NCBI RefSeq assembly: GCF_007290395.2
Contig: NZ_CP041656.2
Span: 2,356,001-2,420,000 of the forward strand
Origin: Bradyrhizobium cosmicum
GTDB taxonomy: Bacteria > Pseudomonadota > Alphaproteobacteria > Rhizobiales > Xanthobacteraceae
DNA length: 64,000 nucleotides
Direction: 5' to 3'
The notes under the pieces were generated by a model, which saw only the letters and a list, made by a program, of their open reading frames with translations, was not told the DNA's origin and made no database searches. Position numbers and translations under genes: made by a program. Shown here piece by piece: positions 8,151 to 16,101 of the stretch (position 1 is its first letter; every line of letters begins with the position of its first letter).

Positions 8151-10844
8151 ATGTCCACCTATCGCCTGAAGAATCTGCTATCGCCACGTTCGGTCGCGCT
8201 CGTCGGGGCGAGCGCCCGTCCGGCTTCTGTGGGGCGCGCCGTTCTGGAGAACATCCGCAAGGCCGAATTCAAGGGAAAGTTCGGCCTCGTCAATCCGCGC
8301 CATGCGGAGATCGGCGGCATCGCCGCGGTAAAGAGCCTGGACAAGCTGGACTTCGTGCCCGAGCTCGTTGTCGTCACCGCGCCGGTGCAAGAGGTTCCCG
8401 GCATCATCGACCAGGCTGGCCGTCTTGGTTCGGCGGGTGCGCTGATCGTCTCGGCCGGACTCGGCGAGGGGCCGGGATCCCTGCAAGAGGCCGCCATCGC
8501 CGCGGCCCGCAAATACGGCATGCGCCTGATCGGCCCGAACTGCCTCGGCATCATGATGCCCGGCGTGAGCCTCAACGCGAGTTTTGCCGCGCACATGCCC
8601 GGCGCAGGAAATCTCGCGCTGGTCTCGCAGTCCGGCGCGATCGCCGCCGGCATGGTCGATTGGGCTGCACAGCGCGGTGTCGGCTTCTCCGGCATCGTCT
8701 CGATCGGCGATCAGATCGATGTCGATATTGCGGACCTGCTCGATTACTTTGCGATGGATCACAAGACCCGCGCGATCCTGCTCTATATCGAAGCCATCAA
8801 GGACGCGCGAAAGTTCATGTCGGCCGCGCGTGCCGCTGCACGTGTCAAACCCGTGGTCGTGGTCAAGTCCGGCCGCATGGCGCAGGGTGCAAAGGCGGCT
8901 GCAACCCATACCGGAGCGCTCGCAGGCGCCGATGCCGTCTATGACGCGGCGTTCCGTCGCGCCGGCGTCCTTCGGGTATCGGATCTGCGTGAGCTGTTCG
9001 ATTGCGCCGAGACGCTCGGCCGCGTCGAATCGCCGGCGGGAAAGCGTCTCGCGATCCTGACCAATGGCGGCGGTATCGGCGTTCTCGCCATCGATCGGCT
9101 GGTCGAGCTTGGCGGAATTCCTGCATCCATATCGGCAGATGCGCGCAAGAAGCTCGACGAGGTGCTGCCCGCGACCTGGTCCGGTGCCAATCCCGTCGAC
9201 ATCGTCGGTGACGCCGATGCGTCGCGCTATGCGGCGGCGCTCGACGTGTTGCTCGCCGATCCGGACAATGACGCGATTCTCGTCCTCAATGTTCAGACCG
9301 CGATCGCCTCTGCTGCCGACATCGCAACGACCGTGACGGAGCGCGTCGGCAAGTATCGTGAGCAGCAGCGTCGATGGGCAAAGCCGGTTCTGGCGGCCTG
9401 GGTCGGAGCCGATCAGGAGATCATCGCGTCGCTGTCCAGCGCCGGCATTCCCAACTATCCGACCGAAGACGACGCGGTGCGCGGCTTCATGTACCTGGTG
9501 GGGCATCGCGAAGTCGTGGAGGAACTCAGTCAGGTGCCGCCCGCGATGCCCGATACATTCGTGCCCGACGCCAAAGCTGCCCGGCAGATCGTCGCCGCGG
9601 CGATCGCCGATGGCCGCAAATGGCTCGAGCCTGTCGAAATCAAGGACCTGCTCGAAGCCTACGACATCGCGATGGTGCCGACATATGCTGCGACGGACGT
9701 CGAGCAGGCGGTGGCCTACGCGAACGAGATATTCGCGCAAGGCTCGACCGTCGTGCTCAAGATCATGTCGCGCGACATCGTCCACAAATCCGATGTCGGC
9801 GGCGTCGTGCTCAATCTGACAACGCCGGATGCGGTGCGTGCCGCTGCCTCCGACATTCTCGCCCGGGCGAGGAAGCTGCGCCCGGAAGCCCGCATTGAAG
9901 GCGTCATCGTGCAGGCGATGGTCGTCAAGGCGAAAGCGCGGGAGCTGATCCTGGGTCTTGCCGACGATCCGACCTTCGGCACCGTCGTTGTGTTCGGCCG
10001 GGGTGGCACGGCGGTGGAAATCATCAACGACAAGGCGCTCGCGCTGCCGCCGCTCGATTTGCAGCTCGCCCGCGACCTCATCGAACGCACGCGCGTGTCC
10101 CGGCTGCTGAAGGCCTACCGGGACGTGCCCGCCGTCAAGCAGGATGCTGTCGCCATGGTGCTGGTCAAGCTCGCCCAGATGGCGGCGGACATTCCCGAAA
10201 TCCGCGAATTCGATATCAACCCGCTGCTGGCGGACGAAACCGGCGTGACGGCGGTCGATGCTCGCGTTGCGGTCGGGCCGCCGCAACGGAAGTTTGCAGG
10301 CTCCGGCCCGGCCAATTTCGCCGTTCGGGCCTATCCGTCGCAATGGGAGCGTCGCCTCAAGCTCAAGGACGACTGGCGCATCCTGGTGCGGCCCTTGCGC
10401 CCCGAGGACGAGCCGACCATTCACGAATTCCTGCGTCACGTCACGCCGCACGACCTCCGCCTGCGCTTCTTTGCGCCGATGAAGGAGTTCACCCACGAGT
10501 TCATCGCGCGTCTGACCCAACTGGACTATGCGCGCGCGATGGCCTTCATCGCGTTCGACCAGGCCACAGGCGAAATGGTCGGCGTAGTCCGGCTTCATTC
10601 CGACTCGATCTATGAGAGCGGCGAATATGCCATCCTGCTGCGGTCGGACCTCAAGGGCAGGGGGCTCGGTTGGGCCTTGATGCAGTTGATCATCGACTAC
10701 GCGAGGTCTGAAGGGCTGAAGGTCATATCCGGTGACGTGCTCAAGGAGAACACCGTGATGCTCGAGATGTGCCGGCAGCTCGGCTTCGAAGTCAAGCCGG
10801 ACCCGAGCGAACCCGATATCTGCGACGTCCGGCTCAAGCTCTGA
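8151..10844 (+). CDS. ADP-forming acyl-CoA synthetase fused to GNAT acetyltransferase (PatZ-like, 897 aa)
   Basis: Domain order: CoA-binding Rossmann domain (res 1-~125), succinyl-CoA ligase-like domains with ATHTGALAG (His253), ATP-grasp domain (about 500-700), and a C-terminal GNAT domain (about 745-890, acetyl-CoA loop RSDLKGRGLG). This is the architecture of PatZ/Pat lysine acetyltransferases, which silence acetyl-CoA synthetase, and of ADP-forming acetate-CoA ligases. His253 sits where the phosphorylated histidine of ADP-forming ligases lies, so ligase activity may be retained alongside acetyltransferase activity. Start at 8151 is chosen because the protein then opens with MSTYRLKNLLSPRSVALVGAS; the frame is open back to 8019 inside the Usp gene. 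Co-transcribed with Usp, hence probably induced in low oxygen. Confidence 0.93.
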   Translation: MSTYRLKNLLSPRSVALVGASARPASVGRAVLENIRKAEFKGKFGLVNPRHAEIGGIAAVKSLDKLDFVPELVVVTAPVQEVPGIIDQAGRLGSAGALIVSAGLGEGPGSLQEAAIAAARKYGMRLIGPNCLGIMMPGVSLNASFAAHMPGAGNLALVSQSGAIAAGMVDWAAQRGVGFSGIVSIGDQIDVDIADLLDYFAMDHKTRAILLYIEAIKDARKFMSAARAAARVKPVVVVKSGRMAQGAKAAATHTGALAGADAVYDAAFRRAGVLRVSDLRELFDCAETLGRVESPAGKRLAILTNGGGIGVLAIDRLVELGGIPASISADARKKLDEVLPATWSGANPVDIVGDADASRYAAALDVLLADPDNDAILVLNVQTAIASAADIATTVTERVGKYREQQRRWAKPVLAAWVGADQEIIASLSSAGIPNYPTEDDAVRGFMYLVGHREVVEELSQVPPAMPDTFVPDAKAARQIVAAAIADGRKWLEPVEIKDLLEAYDIAMVPTYAATDVEQAVAYANEIFAQGSTVVLKIMSRDIVHKSDVGGVVLNLTTPDAVRAAASDILARARKLRPEARIEGVIVQAMVVKAKARELILGLADDPTFGTVVVFGRGGTAVEIINDKALALPPLDLQLARDLIERTRVSRLLKAYRDVPAVKQDAVAMVLVKLAQMAADIPEIREFDINPLLADETGVTAVDARVAVGPPQRKFAGSGPANFAVRAYPSQWERRLKLKDDWRILVRPLRPEDEPTIHEFLRHVTPHDLRLRFFAPMKEFTHEFIARLTQLDYARAMAFIAFDQATGEMVGVVRLHSDSIYESGEYAILLRSDLKGRGLGWALMQLIIDYARSEGLKVISGDVLKENTVMLEMCRQLGFEVKPDPSEPDICDVRLKL

Positions 10845-10863
10845 GCACCTCGGCTAGCCTGGG

Positions 10864-11352
10864 CTATGAGTGGGCTTCGCGTGATGTTGCCGCTGCGGGA
10901 TCCTTGGCTGTCTTCCGCAGGCTCTTGATGATGATCGCGATCAGCGGCAGCAACACAGGCACGATCGTGCTGAGCGGATGGTGGACGGCGCCGGACACTT
11001 GAACCTGCAGTGCGCGCGCCTCGAGCTGCAGCGCCTCGATGGATGCGCCGTGAATTTCGTTGGCCAGTTCAATGTCGCGGCCGGACGGAGAACGGCCGGC
11101 GATGATGAAGAGAATCCCCGCGATGGCAAAATTGACGGCGCCGAGGATGGCTGCCGCGACTATCGCGCTCCAGATCTGGACCAGCGCGAAATAGGCCGAC
11201 AGTTCCAGCATCAGGAGGCCGAATGCTGCGATCAGGGCTGCAAAGGCACGCAGGCCAAGGCCGACCAGCAGGTGGCGCAACCTGATGTCCGCGATGATCC
11301 TGTCGGTACGCCACAGCACGCGCAGATGTTTGACGACATTCTCCGTATTCAC
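10864..11352 (-). CDS. Holin-superfamily-like membrane protein (162 aa)
   Basis: Two hydrophobic segments at about res 30-85 and one near res 125-145, with a basic C-terminal tail. It resembles the phage holin family III/DUF1469 membrane proteins that are widespread on chromosomes and not tied to prophages. GTG start directly follows the TAG of the upstream DUF883-like gene, with GAGGAGA as ribosome site, so the two are translationally coupled. Membrane-stress partner role is inferred from pairing and shared FixK promoter. Confidence 0.75.
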   Translation of the reverse strand: MNTENVVKHLRVLWRTDRIIADIRLRHLLVGLGLRAFAALIAAFGLLMLELSAYFALVQIWSAIVAAAILGAVNFAIAGILFIIAGRSPSGRDIELANEIHGASIEALQLEARALQVQVSGAVHHPLSTIVPVLLPLIAIIIKSLRKTAKDPAAATSREAHS

Positions 11353-11628
11353 CTAGTGTCTCCTCAGCATGAAGCCGACGACCACGCCGAGCGCGAAAGC
11401 CGATGCGAGCGACGTGATCGGGCGGTCCGCAATGATGCCCTGGAGCTGCTCCTGCTCGTCGTTGACGGTCTCGCCGAGCTCGGCGAGCGCCGCCCTGATC
11501 TGATCGGCCAAGGCCTCGGCCCTGTCCTTCGAGCTGTCGAATATCTCCTCGCCGGCAGTGCTCAGAAGGCGGGTAACATCCACCTTGAGGGTTCGCAATT
11601 CTTCGCTCATCCTGTCGCTGTCAAACAT
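11353..11628 (-). CDS. DUF883/ElaB/YqjD-like membrane-anchored protein (91 aa)
   Basis: An amphipathic, charged coiled region (res 1-65) followed by a C-terminal single membrane anchor ending ALGVVVGFMLRRH, the hallmark of the ElaB/YqjD/YgaM family, whose E. coli members bind stationary-phase ribosomes. GGAGG lies about 10 bases before the ATG. A perfect FixK/FNR box lies 64 bases upstream. Together with the holin-like gene downstream it forms a two-gene operon, which suggests ribosome or membrane hibernation in low oxygen (inference). Confidence 0.82.
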   Translation of the reverse strand: MFDSDRMSEELRTLKVDVTRLLSTAGEEIFDSSKDRAEALADQIRAALAELGETVNDEQEQLQGIIADRPITSLASAFALGVVVGFMLRRH

Positions 11629-11684
11629 GAATAAGGTGCCTCCGTTAACTGGAAACGAACCTAGGGCCGCCAGCGCAGCCGCGC

Positions 11685-11698
11685 TTGATTTGCGTCAA
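11685..11698. promoter_or_regulatory. FixK/FNR-type box, DUF883 side
   Basis: TTGATTTGCGTCAA, a perfect operator. The centre at 11691.5 predicts a leftward start near 11650, about 20 bases before the DUF883-like ATG. Confidence 0.85.
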
Positions 11699-11720
11699 GG
11701 GGGCGCGCGATGTCCTGGTC

Positions 11721-11734
11721 TTGAGACAGGTCAA
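11721..11734. promoter_or_regulatory. FixK/FNR-type box, mla side
   Basis: TTGAGACAGGTCAA, a perfect operator 36 bases from its partner. The centre at 11727.5 predicts a rightward start near 11769, giving a leader of about 35 bases before the mlaE GTG at 11804. Confidence 0.85.
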
Positions 11735-11803
11735 ACCGGTCGCCACATGCTGGCCTAGAAGTGCCGTCTGAATGGGGACGGATTGTCCCGATGAGGTGGA
11801 AGC

Positions 11804-12940
11804 GTGAATTCCCAACCGCTGTTGCTGGCGACGCCCTCCGGCGACGTGCTGAAATTGCGCCCGGAAGGGCCGTGGACCGCCGCCAATGTGTCGGCGCTTG
11901 AGACGCTGTCCCGCTCGGTCGGGGCGGATGTGGATCGATTCAGAGCCGTGACGCTGGACATGTCGGGCGTCAGCGCGCTGGACACGCTTGGCGCCTGGGT
12001 CCTGGAGAAGCTGTCGCGCAGGGCCGCGTCTTCCGGCAGGTCGGCGGAGTTCGTCGGAGTTGCCGATCATTTCAGCGGTCTTTTGGACGAGGTGCGTCAG
12101 GTCAATCGCCATACGCCGGCGCCGACGGCCGCGCCCAATCCGATTTCGCTCAGGCTGTACGACCTCGGCAAGGCCACGGTCGGTGCGCGCGAAGACATTA
12201 CGATCTTCCTTCAAATGCTCGGCGCATTGTTCATGGCCGTGATCGGCGTGTTGCGCCACCCGCGATCGTTGCGGCTGACGTCGCTGGTCTATCAGCTCTA
12301 CCGCATCGGCTGGCAGGCCATCCCCATTGTGGCGCTGATCACCTTCCTGATCGGCGCCATCATCGCCCAGCAGGGATTCTTCCATTTCCGCAGGTTCGGC
12401 GCCGAGTCCTACACGGTCGACATGGTCGGCATCCTCGTGCTGCGCGAGCTCGGCGTGCTGATCGTCGCCATTATGGTCGCCGGCCGTTCAGGCAGCGCCT
12501 ACACTGCCGAGCTCGGCTCGATGAAGATGCGCGAGGAGATCGACGCGCTCTCGACCATGGGTCTCGACCCAGTCCACGTGCTGATCCTGCCGCGGGTTGC
12601 GGCTCTTGTTATCGCGCTGCCGATCCTGGCCTTCATCGGATCGATCGCTGCGCTCTATGGCGGCGGCCTGGTCGCGCAGTTCTATGGCGACATGGGGCCG
12701 GCGATCTACATCGCGCGGCTGCATGAGGCTATCTCTGTCACTCATTTCGAGGTGGGCATCCTGAAGGCGCCGTTCATGGCGCTGGTGATCGGGATCGTCG
12801 CGTGTAGCGAGGGCTTGCGCGTAAAGGGTAGCGCCGAATCGCTGGGGCGGCAGACCACGACGTCGGTGGTGAAGTCGATCTTCCTGGTGATCGTGCTAGA
12901 CGGTCTGTTCGCGATCTTCTTTGCCTCGATCGGAATGTGA
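11804..12940 (+). CDS. mlaE: MlaE-type ABC permease with N-terminal STAS domain (378 aa)
   Basis: The permease of an MCE/Mla-type phospholipid ABC transporter in the inner membrane. Residues 1-95 form a STAS-like domain (VTLDMSGVSALDTLGAWVLEKL), fused here, where E. coli has the separate MlaB. Residues ~100-378 are the MlaE domain with about five membrane segments and the conserved SGSAYTAELGSMKMREEIDALSTMGLDP coupling stretch. GTG start behind AGGTGG. First gene of a three-gene operon with mlaF and mlaD. The FixK/FNR box makes lipid transport oxygen-responsive here. Confidence 0.94.
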   Translation: MNSQPLLLATPSGDVLKLRPEGPWTAANVSALETLSRSVGADVDRFRAVTLDMSGVSALDTLGAWVLEKLSRRAASSGRSAEFVGVADHFSGLLDEVRQVNRHTPAPTAAPNPISLRLYDLGKATVGAREDITIFLQMLGALFMAVIGVLRHPRSLRLTSLVYQLYRIGWQAIPIVALITFLIGAIIAQQGFFHFRRFGAESYTVDMVGILVLRELGVLIVAIMVAGRSGSAYTAELGSMKMREEIDALSTMGLDPVHVLILPRVAALVIALPILAFIGSIAALYGGGLVAQFYGDMGPAIYIARLHEAISVTHFEVGILKAPFMALVIGIVACSEGLRVKGSAESLGRQTTTSVVKSIFLVIVLDGLFAIFFASIGM

Positions 12941-12942
12941 CG

Positions 12943-13710
12943 ATGGACCAATCGCAGGACCTATGCGCGATCCGAGTCCGTGACCTCGTGGTTGGCTTCG
13001 GCCGCCAGACAGTGCTCGATCATCTGTCGCTCGACGTCCGCAGGGGCGAGATCCTCGGGCTGGTGGGTGCGTCGGGTGGCGGCAAGTCGGTGTTGATGCG
13101 CACCATCATCGGCCTCATCCCGCGCCGAAGCGGGACCATCGAGGTGATGGGACATCCCGTCGGCGACCGTACGCAGGACGCTGCGACGACATGGGGCATC
13201 CTGTTCCAGCAGGGTGCGCTGTTTTCCTCGCTGACGGTTCGCCAGAACGTCCAGTTTCCGCTGCGCGAAAATCTCGTCCTGTCACAGGAACTGATGGACG
13301 AGATCGCGATCGCCAAGCTCGAAATGGTCGGGCTGCGTCCGCAGGACGCCGACAAATATCCGGCAGAGCTCTCCGGCGGCATGACCAAGCGTGTCGCTCT
13401 GGCGCGCGCCCTCGCGCTCGATCCGCCGATCCTGTTCCTGGACGAGCCGACCTCCGGCCTCGATCCGATCGCCGCCGGCGATTTCGACGCGCTGATCAAG
13501 ACGCTGCAGAAGACTTTGGGCCTCACCGTATTCATGGTGACCCATGACCTTGCGAGCCTGACCACGGTCTGTGACCGCGTCGCGGCGCTCGCTGACGGCA
13601 AGATCGTCGCGATCGGCCCGATGCGCGAACTGCTGCAATCCGAGCATCCCTGGGTGCGCGCCTATTTCCACGGCAAGCGCTCGCAGATGCTGCAACACGA
13701 GATGAGATGA
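12943..13710 (+). CDS. mlaF: MlaF-type ABC transporter ATPase (255 aa)
   Basis: The ATP-hydrolysing subunit. Walker A GASGGGKS, signature LSGGMTKRVALARAL, Walker B ILFLDEPTSGLD and a switch histidine (VTHDL) are all present. ATG at 12943 is preferred to the GTG at 12937, because GGA is 8 bases from the former and too close to the latter. It starts 2 bases after the mlaE stop, and mlaD begins 3 bases after it ends. Powers lipid movement between inner and outer membrane together with MlaE and MlaD. Confidence 0.95.
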   Translation: MDQSQDLCAIRVRDLVVGFGRQTVLDHLSLDVRRGEILGLVGASGGGKSVLMRTIIGLIPRRSGTIEVMGHPVGDRTQDAATTWGILFQQGALFSSLTVRQNVQFPLRENLVLSQELMDEIAIAKLEMVGLRPQDADKYPAELSGGMTKRVALARALALDPPILFLDEPTSGLDPIAAGDFDALIKTLQKTLGLTVFMVTHDLASLTTVCDRVAALADGKIVAIGPMRELLQSEHPWVRAYFHGKRSQMLQHEMR

Positions 13711-13713
13711 GAC

Positions 13714-14817
13714 ATGGAAACCCGCGCTCCCTACGTGCTGATCGGCACCTTCGTGCTGGCTGCGATCCTCGCGGTGTTCGGCTTCGTCTATTGGCTGAAC
13801 AACACCGGCGGCATCGGGCCGCGCACGAACTATCATGTGCAGTTCCAGGGGCCGGTCCCGGGCCTGCTGGTCGGCGCGGGCGTACTGTTCAACGGCATCC
13901 GCGTCGGCGAGGTGACGCAGCTTGGCCTTGCGTCCGACAATCCGCGCTTCGTCAATGCGACGGTCTCGGTTGCCTCGTCGACGCCGGTGCGCACCGACAC
14001 CAAGGTCGGGCTCGATTTCCAGGGGCTGACCGGCGTGCCCGTGGTCACGCTGGAGGGCGGCACGATCGTCGCCAGATCCGGCGAGCCCCCGGTCTTGATC
14101 GCCGAGGCCGGCGCGGGCCAGAGCATGACGCAGGCCGCGCGAGACGCGCTGCGGCGGGTCGATTCCGTGCTGCAGGACAATTCCGGCCCACTCAAGGACA
14201 CTATCGCCAATTTCAGGACGTTTTCGGACGGGCTCGCGCGCAACACCGGCAAGCTCGACAGTATTCTGGCGGGCCTCGAGAAAATGACCGGCGGCGGGAC
14301 GCCGGCGCAGAAGGTCACTTATGATCTGCGCACGCCGCAGAACCTTGGACCGGCCGGCAAGACGCTCTCGGCGTCGCTGGCCATTCCCGAGCCGACCGCG
14401 GTCGCGATGCTCCAGACCCAGCGCATGCTGTTTGCGCCGGTCGGCGACAATCCCGGCTTTGCAGATTTCGTCTGGGCCGACAGCATTCCCAAGCTGGTGC
14501 AGGCGCGGCTGATCGACAGTTTTGAGAACTACGACATCGCCCACGCTCCCTTGCGCACGACCGATCTCGGGCAAGCGGACTACCAGCTCCTGATCGACAT
14601 CAGGCGCTTCCGCATTGCCACCGACGGCGAACCAAGGGTCGAGATCGGACTAACTGCGCGGATCATCGACAAGAGCGGCAAGGTCATCGCGTCGCGCCCC
14701 GTCGAGGCCAGCGAGAAGCTCGACAAGCTCGAGCCGGCTGCGGCAGTCGCAGCCTTCGACGCGGCCTTCGCCCGTATCGCCAAGGAGTTGATCGGCTGGA
14801 CGGTGCAGGCAGTGTGA
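13714..14817 (+). CDS. mlaD: MlaD/MCE protein fused to a PqiC-like auxiliary domain (367 aa)
   Basis: An N-terminal membrane anchor (res ~8-27) is followed by an MCE domain (res ~38-115; VQFQGPVPGLLVGAGVLFNGIRVGEV...) that shuttles lipid through the periplasm, then a helical linker (130-200). The last ~160 residues (YDLRTPQNL...RRFRI...SRPVEASE) resemble the ABC-type transport auxiliary lipoprotein domain (PqiC/YmbA), but without its own lipobox. In many bacteria these are two genes, so this is a natural fusion that puts the periplasmic partner on the MCE chain. No separate lipoprotein gene is seen beside it. Confidence 0.9.
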   Translation: METRAPYVLIGTFVLAAILAVFGFVYWLNNTGGIGPRTNYHVQFQGPVPGLLVGAGVLFNGIRVGEVTQLGLASDNPRFVNATVSVASSTPVRTDTKVGLDFQGLTGVPVVTLEGGTIVARSGEPPVLIAEAGAGQSMTQAARDALRRVDSVLQDNSGPLKDTIANFRTFSDGLARNTGKLDSILAGLEKMTGGGTPAQKVTYDLRTPQNLGPAGKTLSASLAIPEPTAVAMLQTQRMLFAPVGDNPGFADFVWADSIPKLVQARLIDSFENYDIAHAPLRTTDLGQADYQLLIDIRRFRIATDGEPRVEIGLTARIIDKSGKVIASRPVEASEKLDKLEPAAAVAAFDAAFARIAKELIGWTVQAV

Positions 14818-14823
14818 CGCCGG

Positions 14824-15141
14824 CTATTCCAGGGTCTTCAGGTAGGCCAGCAGATCGTGGATCTGGTCCGGACTGAGCTCGAACACCGGCATGTCGGCGT
14901 GGCCGGTGTTGATGCCTTCAGCCAGCGCCTCTTCGAGGGCTTCGACCGGATAACGCTGGTGCAGGGTCCGCAGCGGCGGTGCGATCTTGAGGGGGCTCTT
15001 CGACGTACGGTCGATCGCGTGGCAGCGAGCGCAATTGGCCCGTGCGAAGGCCTTGCCGCGTTGTTCGGCGGTCGGGGCTGCCAGGGCAGGCGTGATCAGA
15101 AGCAGCCCGATCAGGCCGTGGCGGAACGCGCTTGGCAGCAT
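14824..15141 (-). CDS. Small class I cytochrome c (105 aa)
   Basis: Signal peptide (res 1-21, cut near ALAAP), one heme site CARCH (Cys37, Cys40, His41) and a likely axial Met84 in ADMPVF. Periplasmic electron carrier or redox partner; length is normal for a single-heme cytochrome c. The frame is open back to 15321, but only the ATG at 15141 gives a signal peptide, and the FixK box at 15197-15210 predicts a leftward start near 15162. Probably serves a low-oxygen respiratory branch. Confidence 0.9.
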   Translation of the reverse strand: MLPSAFRHGLIGLLLITPALAAPTAEQRGKAFARANCARCHAIDRTSKSPLKIAPPLRTLHQRYPVEALEEALAEGINTGHADMPVFELSPDQIHDLLAYLKTLE

Positions 15142-15196
15142 GGAAGGTATCCCCTTGAACTCTGGAAGCAGAATAAGGCGGGGATGTCCGCCAAAA

Positions 15197-15210
15197 TTGA
15201 TCTGAGTCAA
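15197..15210. promoter_or_regulatory. FixK/FNR-type box between cytochrome c and FNR genes
   Basis: TTGATCTGAGTCAA, a perfect operator, the only one in this divergent gap. Its centre at 15203.5 fits a leftward start near 15162 (cytochrome c) and equally a rightward start near 15245 (FNR), so it could serve both or autoregulate the regulator. Confidence 0.82.
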
Positions 15211-15287
15211 CCGCCTTTGGCGCAGTGCGGTAAAATGCAGCCGCGCGGTGGACCCGGCCTGATGCGGGGCGGCCGGAGCTTGGAGCG

Positions 15288-16004
15288 GTGATGAAGGGGT
15301 CCGGGGTGACAATCGAGCCAAATGGGCATTTCTGTAGCGATTGTGCGGTCCGCGATTTCGCGGTTTGTTCGTCGCTGGACCCAGCCGAACTCCGGGAATT
15401 CGAGCATCTGGGGCGTCGCGTCCAATTCAGCTCGGGCGAAACCGTGTTCTCCGAGGAGGACATCACGACCTCGTTTTACAATCTTCTCGAAGGTGTCATG
15501 CGGCTCTACAAGCTGCTGCCCGACGGCCGGCGGCAGATCGTCGGGTTCGCGTTGTCAGGCGATTTCCTGGGGATGAATATTTCCGGCCGCCACAACTTTT
15601 CAGCCGATGCGATCGGCACCGTGACCGTGTGCCAGTTCGCGAAGGCGCCCTTCGGACGTTTCATCGAGGGCCGACCGCATCTCCTGCGGCGGATCAACGA
15701 GCTCGCCATCCGCGAGTTGAGCCAGGCTCGCGACCACATGGTTCTGCTCGGCCGACGCTCGGCGGAAGAGAAGGTCGCGACCTTTCTACTCGGCTGGCGT
15801 GAGCGGCTGGTCTCGCTCAAGGGATCGTCCGACATGGTTCCACTTCCGATGAGTCGGCAGGACATCGCCGATTACCTCGGCCTGACCATCGAAACCGTCA
15901 GTCGCACCTTCACCAAGCTGGAGCGCGATGGGGTGATCGAGATCATTCATGGCGGCATCAGCCTGCTCGATCCGGCTCGCGTCGAGGCGCTGGCGGCGGC
16001 CTGA
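15288..16004 (+). CDS. Fe-S FNR-type transcription regulator (238 aa)
   Basis: A Crp/Fnr-family regulator with an oxygen-labile cluster. N-terminal Cys16, Cys19, Cys27 and internal Cys115 match the four-cysteine pattern of FNR. The effector domain is followed by a dimer helix and a winged HTH (MSRQDIADYLGLTIETVSRTFTKLE) whose E-x-x-SR recognition contacts TTGA half-sites. It is therefore predicted to bind the very operators that stud this island. ATG at 15288; a second one at 15291 is possible. Whether it is FnrN/FixK1-like cannot be settled without a tree. Confidence 0.93.
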   Translation: MMKGSGVTIEPNGHFCSDCAVRDFAVCSSLDPAELREFEHLGRRVQFSSGETVFSEEDITTSFYNLLEGVMRLYKLLPDGRRQIVGFALSGDFLGMNISGRHNFSADAIGTVTVCQFAKAPFGRFIEGRPHLLRRINELAIRELSQARDHMVLLGRRSAEEKVATFLLGWRERLVSLKGSSDMVPLPMSRQDIADYLGLTIETVSRTFTKLERDGVIEIIHGGISLLDPARVEALAAA

Positions 16005-16034
16005 CCCTCGATCCTGACGCGCGTCCTCCGGTTT

Positions 16035-16048
16035 TTGATCCTGATCAA
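16035..16048. promoter_or_regulatory. FixK/FNR-type box upstream of a small membrane ORF
   Basis: TTGATCCTGATCAA, a perfect operator with extended dyad (GATC both sides). The centre at 16041.5 predicts a rightward start near 16083, 19 bases before a small ORF with a strong ribosome site at 16102. Confidence 0.85.
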
Positions 16049-16101
16049 TGACGCCCGCCGCATGCTGCCAATAATGCCCAAAACAGCCAGGGGAGGGCAT
16101 C

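Noticed and set aside
8178..10598. Long open frame of 806 residues antisense to the acyl-CoA synthetase-GNAT gene
   Set aside because: It is the complementary shadow of a well-conserved gene; the product is Arg/His/Asp-rich with no recognisable domain.
10864..11352. Prophage signal from the holin-like gene
   Set aside because: No other phage gene is near; such holin-like proteins are common chromosomal membrane proteins and this one is under a FixK box.
13282..14574. 430-residue minus-strand frame across mlaF and mlaD
   Set aside because: Shadow of two convincing genes on the plus strand, low-complexity Arg/Asp/His composition.
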